Assembly (NCBI GenBank): GCA_050015495.1
Contig: JBEKBH010000002.1
Coordinates: forward strand, 124,001 to 188,000
Direction of reading: 5' to 3'
Length of the DNA: 64,000 nt
DNA from: Palsa-1439 sp050015495
GTDB lineage: Bacteria > Verrucomicrobiota > Verrucomicrobiia > Palsa-1439
A model generated the notes under the pieces. It did no database searches. It was not told the origin of the DNA and worked only from the letters and a program-made list of their open reading frames with translations. The position numbers were made by a program, and so were the translations under genes. Below are positions 27,164 through 35,658 of this stretch, piece after piece (positions within the stretch are counted from its first letter, which is position 1; every line of letters starts with the position of its first letter).

Positions 27164-28498
27164 ATGATAAAGGAAACTCGTTCCGTTCGCTATGGTTGGC
27201 TGATGGTTTTGCTGGCGGTGGCGACGGCGGTTCTGCACGGCGTGTTTGGCGTCTACTACGCAACCCACGCGGAGGATTTGACGTCGAAACCCACGTTGCA
27301 GATGGAAGGAATCGAATATCTCAAATCCTTTCCGGGGTGGGATGCCGCATGGGAGAACGATGCGGCGGCCTACAATCGCGCGGCGCTGGGGGTCTTGCAC
27401 ACGGGTGTTCCCCGCAATCGCACGGGCGGCGTGTCCGTGCACGCGCTGGTCTATGACTATTTCCTGGCTGCCTGCTACTGGATCGGTGGGGTCCGACTGT
27501 ATTCCATCGCCATCCCCCAGGCGTTGCTGGCCGGGTTGACCTGTCTGTTGGTGGGCCGGACCGCCTCGCGAATGGCGCGGCCGTCGGCGCCGTGGGCCGG
27601 CTGTCTGGCCGCGGCGATCATGCTGTCAAATCTCCGATTGGCAATATATGTCGGCTACATGCTGCCCACGGTTCTCCTCCTGTTTTTTTTCTCGCTGGCC
27701 CTGTCTGCGGCGGCGGGACCGCGAACCCCGGCCAATCGCGCGCTGTTTGTCGGAGCCATGGGCTTGGGGATCTTCACTCAGGCCGCTTTTTTTGTGGTGG
27801 CCACGGCTGGCGCGGCGTGGCTGGCACTGGCGGCCTTCCGCCACCGGGAAGCGGCGGCCCGGTACGGCTGTCTGGCGATCATCGCACTCATCGGCTGTCG
27901 CCTGGCGTTGCCCCTGATCAATTTCGGCGGGGCCCCGGAAGATGGCTGGCGGAGCACCGACAACGGTGGCGTTTTGTGGGAGGAGAATAATCCCTATTAC
28001 GAGAGTATGCGGCTCACCTTTGTTTGGGAACCACGGCCCGGCAACCCGTGGACCGTCTGGCGCGTGTCCGCCCAGGAACAGCAGCGCTACGACGAATACA
28101 AGGAACGCACCCACCAGGATCTTCGCCGGGCCGCCACGCTGTGGATTCGCGAAAATCCCGCGCAATACGCGAAATTGTGTTTCATTCGACTGCGGACCGA
28201 ATTGGGGCCGTATACCGCCGTGATGTCACCGCGTCACCGGCTGATTTCGACCTTCTACTGGCTGTTGATTTTCCCAGCCGGATTGTTTGGCCTGTGGCAA
28301 TCGCGCGACTTGGGGTTGGCGTGGTTGATCGGGTTGGTGATGCTGGCGGTCTTCACCTTTGACGCCCTCGTGTTTGTCGAGTGGTATTTGCGCTATCGGC
28401 TGCCGGTGGATCTGGCCCTCACGGTGTGCGCCGGCGTGGCGTATGCCGGCGGCCTGGCGTCATGGTTGGCGAAACGCGCCGGTCCTTTGCCAGCCTGA
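27164..28498 (+). CDS. Polytopic membrane protein, GT-C/GT39-like
   Basis: 444 residues from the ATG at 27164 (MIKETRSVRYGWLMVLLAVA). An ATG at 27113 would add 17 residues but starts inside the conserved leader core, so I prefer 27164. About nine hydrophobic segments; after the first comes a soluble stretch with WENDAAAYNRAALGVL, where an acidic residue sits where GT-C enzymes carry catalytic Asp/Glu. EWYLRYRLPVDLALTV near the end resembles the RYRLP motif common in GT39-type proteins. Probable glycosyltransferase at the periplasmic face; function otherwise unproven. Confidence 0.7.
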   Translation: MIKETRSVRYGWLMVLLAVATAVLHGVFGVYYATHAEDLTSKPTLQMEGIEYLKSFPGWDAAWENDAAAYNRAALGVLHTGVPRNRTGGVSVHALVYDYFLAACYWIGGVRLYSIAIPQALLAGLTCLLVGRTASRMARPSAPWAGCLAAAIMLSNLRLAIYVGYMLPTVLLLFFFSLALSAAAGPRTPANRALFVGAMGLGIFTQAAFFVVATAGAAWLALAAFRHREAAARYGCLAIIALIGCRLALPLINFGGAPEDGWRSTDNGGVLWEENNPYYESMRLTFVWEPRPGNPWTVWRVSAQEQQRYDEYKERTHQDLRRAATLWIRENPAQYAKLCFIRLRTELGPYTAVMSPRHRLISTFYWLLIFPAGLFGLWQSRDLGLAWLIGLVMLAVFTFDALVFVEWYLRYRLPVDLALTVCAGVAYAGGLASWLAKRAGPLPA

Positions 28499-29171
28499 GT
28501 GGTTGCCACGGTAATGCTCTTGAAGACCGGTGTTGGAGAGTTGGTGGAAAAGACCGTTGGCACGACAGATACCGGGGAATCAGCGGCGGCGAGGGCGAAA
28601 ATCATCTGGGCAAGCTTCGGGTGTCAGGCCGCAATGAGATTCGGCGCGGCTTACGAAAGGCGTGACCGCCGCCAACAGGAAGAGGCAGACCGTCGCCGTG
28701 TGAGCAATGAGACGTGAAGAACGAGAGCATGCTTGCAAGGGAATTCTGAACAGGTAATCGAGGAGATTAGACACTGATATCAGGCCGGGGCGCCGGAGGT
28801 GCGCTGGCCCCAGCACCAAAAGAACGGCCGGGTCATGGTGAGGGGAAACAACTGTGAAGGGCGGTCAATTCTGGCATGCGGAATGCCGTATTTTGCTGCG
28901 CGTGAGATGTGCCTCTCCAACATTTGGCGGGATTTTGCAGCAATTCCATATTTTGCCCATTGCCGAAAACGACAGGCTGGTGGTGAATTCGTTTGCACGG
29001 ACTTGCACAAAGCCAGATCGTGAGCGACGATGCCGCGTTGGTGTACGGTATGGATCCGGTCTTGCAAAGTCGTCGTTCCGGCGTGCCGCCGACACACGTG
29101 GGTGTCGGCGGACGGAACAAACTCATCTCCGCCAACCCGGCGGAGTCCCGCTCAGGACGGAGTAGGCCACG
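28499..29171. other. 673-bp intergenic region with possible gene remnant
   Basis: No intact gene. On the minus strand about 28740-28590 reads a signal-peptide-like stretch (VCLFLLAAVTPFVSRAESHC), which after a frameshift continues as ALAAADSPVSVVPTVFSTNS toward 28500. This may be the dead 5' end of a secreted protein; it is weak evidence. The right end holds two hairpins described separately. I see no convincing -35/-10 pair for the gene at 29172. Confidence 0.35.
29086..29145 (+). promoter_or_regulatory. Two tandem hairpins before the secreted hydrolase gene
   Basis: Perfect 10-bp stem CCGCCGACAC (29086-29095) / GTGTCGGCGG (29102-29111) with a 6-nt loop, followed by a 7-bp stem CTCCGCC (29127-29133) / GGCGGAG (29139-29145) with a 5-nt loop. 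Neither is followed by a T-run, so they are not classic terminators. Lying 27-86 nt before the start codon they would be in the 5' leader and could affect mRNA stability or translation. Confidence 0.4.
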
Positions 29172-31373
29172 ATGAGACGCCCTCTTTTCGCTGTCATGCT
29201 CTTCTGGGTCGTGCTGGTTCGCATGGAGGGACGGACATTCGCCCGGAATTCGCTCAATAATGCAAACATAGTATCAACACTCCCGGCAGCTTCGGCTTTC
29301 ACCAATACCTACGGAATTTACGGTACGAACTTTATCTCCATCGCTCCGTGGACTTCCCAGGGTATCTTTTACCAGGGAGACTCAGTTGTGATTTCTAATA
29401 GGATCGGTACGACCGTGGAAGTGTATGACTTCCATGGCAATAGCGTCACCAATGCAGCTCCACCGGTGACCCTGATGAATCTGAAAATGGGTCATTATTT
29501 CGTCCAGGTCGATGGAAACGCAACCAGCAGTGGATTTGGTGACCGGTCCCAGTTCAGTGTCTGGCCAAATGGATACACGAATTACCCACATGCGGACATT
29601 GGAGAACCAATTACCTTCACTGTTGCCATGTCCAATCGTTTTGTGCGTGTAGCACCCGGCTTTCAACGCTTGACTGGATACTGGTCTATTATTTGCAGTA
29701 ATTCCGCTCATACGAATGACTTTACCATATTTGACGAGTATCTTCATGGTGGCAAGACTCCCACACAGATTACTTCTGGTGGTCCCCCGTCTTGGCCCAA
29801 TCCTCCCGTTCCGCTAAAGGTTCTGGACTTTCAGGCAGAACATTACGATATGGCGAGTTCCAACTATAATTATGGCTACATCTCGCCTTATGTTGATCAA
29901 ACGAACTCCCTGGCAAGTTTTCTCAATGACTTTTCGTTGTTCTGCTCGAACGTCGCGGCACGCTACACCAACGCCTTTACCTATGAAATTCTGAACGAGC
30001 CGAGCGGGTCGAGCATGAACTTTACAAACAGTCATCAAGACCCCTATAGTTATGGCGGCGCCTATCCGGCATCCTTGGCGGTCAGTGCGGCGGTCCAGGC
30101 AATACAATTTGTCTGCACGAACTGTCAGACGTGGGCACCGGCGGTCGGCGGACTCAGGGGCGTGGTTCCGTTTTTCACGAATTGGTATGTTCGGGCTGGT
30201 TACACGAATGTCAATGCGTTTTCATTTCATGGCGGGGATATGCTCTATGGGCCGATTGACACCATACTTGCTTATACCAACGCAAGTATCGGGGGTATAT
30301 GGTGGCCAACAGATTCGTCGCTGGAATGTATTGCCGCAATATACGGTAAACCATTTGCCGTCACCGAAGCGTACCCATTCTCTCCCGACATACTAGGCAA
30401 AACAAATAGTTGGTGGACGACACAAAGAGAGCTGTATGCACCAGCCTACACATCGTTGCCGTGGACGTGGCAAACCTTGGCGTTCCGGTTCTGGAAGGAT
30501 TTGGTGGAATGGAGGTCAACAGGAGTCGATCATATTCAGACGTGGTTGCAGCTATGGGATAAAGGCCCTCCATTGGGATATGAAGGTCAGGACGCTTATT
30601 GCGGATGGGATGCGAACAACGACCTGCTGGGTTGTGGCCCGCTTCCCAGCGTTGATGGAGAGGCGATGATCTCATGGTGGTTAACCGGGGCTACGCCCGT
30701 GATGAGTTGGCTCTCGGGGAGCCTCTTGCGGGTGCTGGACCCGCTGGGCGGCTATACCACCGGCGGCACCCCGGGGCTGCATTTCCATAGCTGGGTGTTT
30801 ACCAATGGGACCACGAACACCTTCATCTGGGCAGATGAAGGAATAACAGTCACGACCAACTTTGGAGTGGGACTAACTGACATGTTTTCCAACCAATGGA
30901 ATGGGCCTATCGGTATTGAACCCGTGATCGCTTGGGGCTGGCCGAACAACAGCATGGGCGGATCATTTTCCATCGTGCCCGCGGCCGCGTTCAGCGCCAG
31001 CCCGAGCTACGGCCCGGCGCCGATGACCGTGACGTTTACGGACGGTTCTACCGGCGCCATTACCAACCGTTTCTGGCAATTTGGCGACGGCTTCGTGACC
31101 AACACGCCCGAACTCACAGTGGCTCACCAATACACGGCGCCCGGCAGTAACACTGTCCAGTTGATTGTGAGTGGCCCGAGTGGCGCCGGTACCAACGTCC
31201 AACCCAACATGATCGTCGCCACTCCATTTCCGCCGCCGTTGCTCGGAGGGAGTAGCACCGGTCTTCCCCCGTTCACGGGCGGTTCAACCGGCGGCAACAC
31301 TGCTGGCAGCAACAATGTTCCGCCGTCCAATGGCGGGTCCGCCACCAATTGGCGGTTCCTGATTACTTATTAG
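29172..31373 (+). CDS. Secreted clan GH-A-like glycoside hydrolase with C-terminal PKD domain
   Basis: 733 residues. A short hydrophobic N-terminus (RRPLFAVMLFWVVLVRMEGR) looks like a signal peptide. YEILNEPSGSS places a candidate acid/base Glu at 276 after the NEP motif, and KPFAVTEAYPF gives a candidate nucleophile Glu at 399, the order of clan GH-A (GH5/GH39-like). A PKD domain covers about 606-682 (FSASPSYGP, FWQFGDG, HQYTAPGSNTV), then a Gly/Ser/Thr/Asn-rich tail. Thr-Asn richness is striking. It probably trims, releases or degrades the extracellular glycan; the substrate is unknown. Flanked by the GT-C gene upstream and convergent with the operon ending at 31477. Confidence 0.75.
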   Translation: MRRPLFAVMLFWVVLVRMEGRTFARNSLNNANIVSTLPAASAFTNTYGIYGTNFISIAPWTSQGIFYQGDSVVISNRIGTTVEVYDFHGNSVTNAAPPVTLMNLKMGHYFVQVDGNATSSGFGDRSQFSVWPNGYTNYPHADIGEPITFTVAMSNRFVRVAPGFQRLTGYWSIICSNSAHTNDFTIFDEYLHGGKTPTQITSGGPPSWPNPPVPLKVLDFQAEHYDMASSNYNYGYISPYVDQTNSLASFLNDFSLFCSNVAARYTNAFTYEILNEPSGSSMNFTNSHQDPYSYGGAYPASLAVSAAVQAIQFVCTNCQTWAPAVGGLRGVVPFFTNWYVRAGYTNVNAFSFHGGDMLYGPIDTILAYTNASIGGIWWPTDSSLECIAAIYGKPFAVTEAYPFSPDILGKTNSWWTTQRELYAPAYTSLPWTWQTLAFRFWKDLVEWRSTGVDHIQTWLQLWDKGPPLGYEGQDAYCGWDANNDLLGCGPLPSVDGEAMISWWLTGATPVMSWLSGSLLRVLDPLGGYTTGGTPGLHFHSWVFTNGTTNTFIWADEGITVTTNFGVGLTDMFSNQWNGPIGIEPVIAWGWPNNSMGGSFSIVPAAAFSASPSYGPAPMTVTFTDGSTGAITNRFWQFGDGFVTNTPELTVAHQYTAPGSNTVQLIVSGPSGAGTNVQPNMIVATPFPPPLLGGSSTGLPPFTGGSTGGNTAGSNNVPPSNGGSATNWRFLITY

Positions 31374-31476
31374 CCACAGCTCGTGCCGCGGCCTCTTTCA
31401 CCCCTACCGGCTCTCTCGGTCCTCGCCAGCGTCCCGATCGATCCTTCCAACACGCTCGGGTCCAAACCGCCGCCGG

Positions 31477-32610
31477 TCACCCCGTGGCCCGAGACCGGCT
31501 TCCACGGGTCAAAAGAGTCAACTGCGCGGCCAGCAGGTCTCGCAACGCTGGAAGCCCCTCGGTTGGGCGCGCAATCTCCACGCTGTACAGCAAATAGGCC
31601 GCGACGAGCGGGCAGCAAACCTCCTGGATGCGGGCTTGCGTCGCGTACGACCGAAAGCTCGCCGATGACAGCAACTGGTCAATCCGTCGCTGCACAGTCG
31701 AGGTGGAGCATTTATCCACCAGGATCGCCGATTGGATTTCGTAGTGAAACCAATCCCAGCCCGGCACGCCGATCCGGTCGGCGCGTTCCCAGTCCAACAC
31801 GGTCCATCGTCCGTCGCGTGGTGAGACCTTGATGTTCCACGGCGCGAAATCACCATGGGTCATCGCCGGAACGACAGTGTGCGGGCTCAGGTCTTCCACG
31901 AACGGGTACGACACGCGGCACCCCCGCAACCTTTGCCAGGCGGGAATTTCGCCAAGCGTGACCGCGCCTGTCACGCCCAGCCACGAACCAAGAATCCCGG
32001 CGAGTTGCTCGCGGACTTCACCTCGCGGCGAATTGCCCGGAAAAAACTCCAGCGCGATGGCGCGAACGGACTCCGAGCGAAACGTAGCGCGCGGGATCGG
32101 GACCCATCCGCGACACTTCTCCGGCACCGAGTTCAAGAATGCCTCCTCCTGCTCGACCAGATGTTGAGCGGCGGGATTCACGCCGGCTTTGATGACCGTC
32201 ACCGGCTCGCCATCCGGGGAAAAGGCGAGCAGCATAAACCGTCGGCCCGCGGGGGCGGCGTTTCCCGCAAGAATTGCCACGGGCGGGTATTCGCCCGTCC
32301 GTGCTCCGGCCGACCGGCAAATGAACTGCACAAACGGGTCCGCGAGCGAGACATCGTACCGCGCCTGTTCCAGCGGCAGGCGCACAGGCGCGTGGAGCGC
32401 GGCCCGCAACAGCGACCGGGCCCACCGGGCCCGGCTCGTCTGGGCGGGATACAGCGCGAGCGCCTGGACCGCCAATCTCGATTCCGGCGGTAAGAACAAG
32501 AATGGTTCACCGTGCTTGCGCAGGATGCGCACCGTGACCGCAGTGGACGGCTCTCGGCCGTGCGGCAGGGCGAACAGGCCGGAAAACGGCAGGTTGTTAG
32601 GGTGCCCCAT
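31477..32610 (-). CDS. Aminoglycoside-phosphotransferase-like kinase (APH fold)
   Basis: 377 residues. The C-terminal half holds MTHGDFAPWNIKVS (Brenner-type HGDxxxxN catalytic loop) and TVLDWERADRIGVPGWDW (metal-binding DxE/D), the hallmarks of APH/choline-kinase-fold enzymes. The N-terminal 120 residues are not obviously of this family. The start overlaps the end of the nucleotidyltransferase-kinase gene by 14 nt, and it ends the six-gene minus-strand operon. It likely phosphorylates a sugar, amino-alcohol or lipid used in the glycan, but the substrate is unknown. Confidence 0.75.
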   Translation of the reverse strand: MGHPNNLPFSGLFALPHGREPSTAVTVRILRKHGEPFLFLPPESRLAVQALALYPAQTSRARWARSLLRAALHAPVRLPLEQARYDVSLADPFVQFICRSAGARTGEYPPVAILAGNAAPAGRRFMLLAFSPDGEPVTVIKAGVNPAAQHLVEQEEAFLNSVPEKCRGWVPIPRATFRSESVRAIALEFFPGNSPRGEVREQLAGILGSWLGVTGAVTLGEIPAWQRLRGCRVSYPFVEDLSPHTVVPAMTHGDFAPWNIKVSPRDGRWTVLDWERADRIGVPGWDWFHYEIQSAILVDKCSTSTVQRRIDQLLSSASFRSYATQARIQEVCCPLVAAYLLYSVEIARPTEGLPALRDLLAAQLTLLTRGSRSRATG

Positions 32611-34396
32611 GATCGGAAATCATTTCGAGGATCGACGCAAACGCCGCCGCCGCAACCTGGTCGACAGGCTGGCTGGCATCGAGGGCAATGCATCGCGGCG
32701 CGTAAACCTTCATCTCGTCCAGACGTGCCGACTGCGCGGCAAACTCATCCGGGGAAAGCTCCCGCTTGCGCGGCTGCAATACCGATGGATGGGCCTTCAA
32801 CAGGATGACAGCGTCGGGCCTGGGAAAGAGCGGCAACACGCCATTCAGCAACCAGGCGGGACCCGAGTATTTGACTGACGACGGGTCGAGGATGTAATTG
32901 TAAAAATACCGGTCGAGCAGCACGAGGTGGTTTCTCCGGCGCAATCGTCGCACGATGAGCGCAGACGACAGGTGCGCCCACAGCAGAGTCCGCAACAACC
33001 GCACGCACGACAGCGCCATCTTGACCGGCGTTGCCGGGTAGCGGCGCGTGCGCGGGTATTCCTCGTACAGGGAATAGGGCCACTCGACGGGCCTGCCCAG
33101 CCGCGGCAGCCAATGATAATAGCGCACACCGCGAAAACACGGACGCATATTGTTGGTCGAGAGGATGGCGAGGTTACGGGCGAGCGTCGTCTTGCCGGCC
33201 CCATCCAGGCCGACCAGCACGCAAAACAATCCCCGGCGGGACGCCGCCTTGCCGGCGCGCGAGCGGTCGAGCATCAGGCACGCGAACCGCACAAGACGGG
33301 GCGTGAACTCTTTGTCGGTGTGGATCTCCGACGGGTTGAGGCGGATCATCAATCCCGAACCCACATGCGCCAGTTGGCCGCGCCCTGATTCATCCACCAC
33401 ACAGAGGAAGGTGCGGGCCGGATACCAATGCCCGCGGCCGGAGTGTTGTGCGATCAGCCCCGACAACACGGCAGCGGAGGGCACGGGGTAGATTTGCAGG
33501 TGCATGCCGCACCGGATCAGGCACCGCTGCGACTCGACCAAGTTCCGCCAACGTGTTCCCCACGGCACACGCTGCGTTCCGCGCGTGTCCGATACAGCCT
33601 GGGTGTCGATCTTCCTCAGCGCATACAGGAATTCGAAACCCTGCAGGGCCACGTGAATCTGCGCGACCATGTCCGACGGCGCGAAAATCTTCAAGATGAC
33701 CCCGGGCGGTCGACACAGCCGCCCCAGCAGGCGGCGAGCGTCCGTCAGGAGATGGCCGAAGCTTCTCAGGGCGCGGCTCGGTGTCGACAGCGTCTTCCGA
33801 ATGAGCGAGTGGCGAAGTTTCCGCAGCCAGTCCCTGGCGGCATCCTGATTCAGATACGTGACGTCGACCAAGCGCGCGCCCATGGGACCAAAGGCGCGCA
33901 CCAACTCGGCCTGCAATGACGGGATGTCCGGGCACTGGGTCGCCAGTCCGATCAGCCGGTCACGATAACGGTCCTGGAGATGATTCTTCCAGACGGTCTG
34001 CAGGAGCAGGAGCGCGTACCGGTGGTTTGGGTGTGGCACGAAAAACGGGCCCTCGCGCTGGCGGGCTGTCAAGATCTCCTCGGCGCTGAACACCTCGAAA
34101 ATCCGCCAGCGCTCTTCGGTCTCGAAGTCAATGCGCACCAGTTGATCCCCGCCATCCCACAGCACGCACGAGAAGTTCGCAAATTCGTTTTGAAGGATGA
34201 TCTGGTGGTTGGTGGCGGTGGACGCCGCCGCCAGGCAGTCGCGGAACCGCGCCAACTGGCCCTTCTCGACAAGGAAGTCAACATCCGTGTCCATATTGAG
34301 CAACAGATTCTGAAAATTGCGCAGCACGCAGTACCGCACGTTCTGTTCTTCCAGTCGGCGAAACAACTCCAACAACAATTGTTCTCGCGGTGTCAC
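32597..34396 (-). CDS. Nucleotidyltransferase-like / P-loop (thymidylate-kinase-like) fusion protein
   Basis: 599 residues with a GTG start that overlaps the upstream GT4 stop (GTGA, 34393-34396). Residues about 10-60 (RYCVLRNFQNLLLNMDTDVD) look like a nucleotidyltransferase fold with a DxD pair. A middle domain of about 200 residues is unassigned. From about 390, FCVLVGLDGAGKTTLARNLA is a Walker A motif (396-403), VLLDRYFYNYILDP the DR(Y/F) motif of thymidylate kinases, and LKAHPSVLQPRKRELS a lid-like Arg-rich segment. Fusions of this kind occur in EPS clusters; a polymer- or sugar-phosphorylating role is possible. Both catalytic parts look intact. Confidence 0.72.
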   Translation of the reverse strand: MTPREQLLLELFRRLEEQNVRYCVLRNFQNLLLNMDTDVDFLVEKGQLARFRDCLAAASTATNHQIILQNEFANFSCVLWDGGDQLVRIDFETEERWRIFEVFSAEEILTARQREGPFFVPHPNHRYALLLLQTVWKNHLQDRYRDRLIGLATQCPDIPSLQAELVRAFGPMGARLVDVTYLNQDAARDWLRKLRHSLIRKTLSTPSRALRSFGHLLTDARRLLGRLCRPPGVILKIFAPSDMVAQIHVALQGFEFLYALRKIDTQAVSDTRGTQRVPWGTRWRNLVESQRCLIRCGMHLQIYPVPSAAVLSGLIAQHSGRGHWYPARTFLCVVDESGRGQLAHVGSGLMIRLNPSEIHTDKEFTPRLVRFACLMLDRSRAGKAASRRGLFCVLVGLDGAGKTTLARNLAILSTNNMRPCFRGVRYYHWLPRLGRPVEWPYSLYEEYPRTRRYPATPVKMALSCVRLLRTLLWAHLSSALIVRRLRRRNHLVLLDRYFYNYILDPSSVKYSGPAWLLNGVLPLFPRPDAVILLKAHPSVLQPRKRELSPDEFAAQSARLDEMKVYAPRCIALDASQPVDQVAAAAFASILEMISDHGAP

Positions 34397-35646
34397 TTGT
34401 CCCCGATCAATCTCCCGTACGTTGATTCAAGAATGCGGGATTTGGCGTCCCAGACGAACATCGAATGGGCCCGCTTCCATCCGGCCACCCCCAGCGACTG
34501 ACGTCGTTGCGGATCATCATGCAATTCTTCGAGCGCCCGCTTCAAGTTTTGGATTGTCTCCCTGGGATTGGACACGGCAATTTTGATGCCCGAGGCGTCG
34601 TCCACCATTTCGCCGGGTCCGCCCCAGTCCAGGCAGACGACGGGCAGTCCGCGCGACATCGCCTCCAGCAGCCCCGAGCCGCCGCTGTCCCGCAGGGCCG
34701 GGAACACGAATACGTCCGCGTTGTCGTAGTAGGGATCGAGTTTTGCTTGCGGCAACTGGCCGACGAATTCAATGTTCCCGACAACGCCCAGTCTCGCCGC
34801 CTCGCGCTGCCAGAAAGGCAATCCGGCGCCACTGCCGACGATGAAGAACCGATAGTCAGTCAGCCGCGATTGGCGCAGCGCTTCAAACACCAGCGGAATC
34901 GCGCGCGTGGGCGCGCAGTGGCCGACGAACAACAGGTGAAACGTTCCCGCATCGTGGTGACGACGCGGGGCTGCGCCGGTCGTCTGGATCTGCGTGTCCT
35001 GGAGCGCATTGGGCGGCACGATCTGGCATTTGCTGCGACACCAAGCCGGGAGAAAGTTCAGCGTGCAGTGGTTGGAGACGAAGATGGCGCTGGCCCGCCG
35101 CAGCGACGCGCGCAGGGGCGGAAACAGCAGCCACGGTTTGTTGGCCAGGCCGCGGAGGGTTTCCGAGAAGCGGGTCGGACCGATGTAGCGGCCAAAGCCG
35201 TTGGGGACGTATTCTCCGCCGGCGATGGGACCCCACACCGAGGGAATCCCGAGCGCCGTGAGACGAAACGGGATGCGAAACGTGTGGAACGTCGTTTGAT
35301 GCACGAGGGCGAAAGCATGTTGCTTGTGCAATTGGCGACCCAGACGCGCGGCTTTCCACTGCCACACCGTCTGGCGGAGCCAGTTGCCAAGCTTGCTGAA
35401 TCGGTTGGTGAGACTTTTGTACCAGGTGGGCAGTCCGACAAAGAACGGCTCGATGCCATGGTGGACCGCGTGGCGCTCGATTTCAGCGCGATGATTCGTG
35501 TTGGCAATCAGATACACGTGGAACGCCGCCGCCGCGCGTTCGGCCCAACCCCAGCCCAGCCAGTGTTCTCCCGTACCCTCGGGGTTGCAGGCGTAGGCGA
35601 CCATCAACACCTTCTTTTTTTCGGTTGTAGAAGCGGGTGCGGGCAT
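34393..35646 (-). CDS. Glycosyltransferase family 4
   Basis: 417 residues, starting MPAPASTTEKKKVLMVAYAC. HQTTFHTFRIP and SVWGPIAGGEYVP are acceptor-domain motifs seen in WcaI/CapM-type GT4 enzymes. CQIVPPNALQDTQ is the hinge, FHLLFVGHCAPTRAIPLVFE opens the donor domain, and PALRDSGGSGLLEAMSRGLP is the EX7E-type region, with the first Glu replaced (RDSGGSG). It lies in a minus-strand operon: 12 nt after the FAD oxidoreductase stop and GTGA-coupled to the next gene. Confidence 0.87.
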   Translation of the reverse strand: MPAPASTTEKKKVLMVAYACNPEGTGEHWLGWGWAERAAAAFHVYLIANTNHRAEIERHAVHHGIEPFFVGLPTWYKSLTNRFSKLGNWLRQTVWQWKAARLGRQLHKQHAFALVHQTTFHTFRIPFRLTALGIPSVWGPIAGGEYVPNGFGRYIGPTRFSETLRGLANKPWLLFPPLRASLRRASAIFVSNHCTLNFLPAWCRSKCQIVPPNALQDTQIQTTGAAPRRHHDAGTFHLLFVGHCAPTRAIPLVFEALRQSRLTDYRFFIVGSGAGLPFWQREAARLGVVGNIEFVGQLPQAKLDPYYDNADVFVFPALRDSGGSGLLEAMSRGLPVVCLDWGGPGEMVDDASGIKIAVSNPRETIQNLKRALEELHDDPQRRQSLGVAGWKRAHSMFVWDAKSRILESTYGRLIGDK

Positions 35647-35658
35647 GAGACCGGGGTG

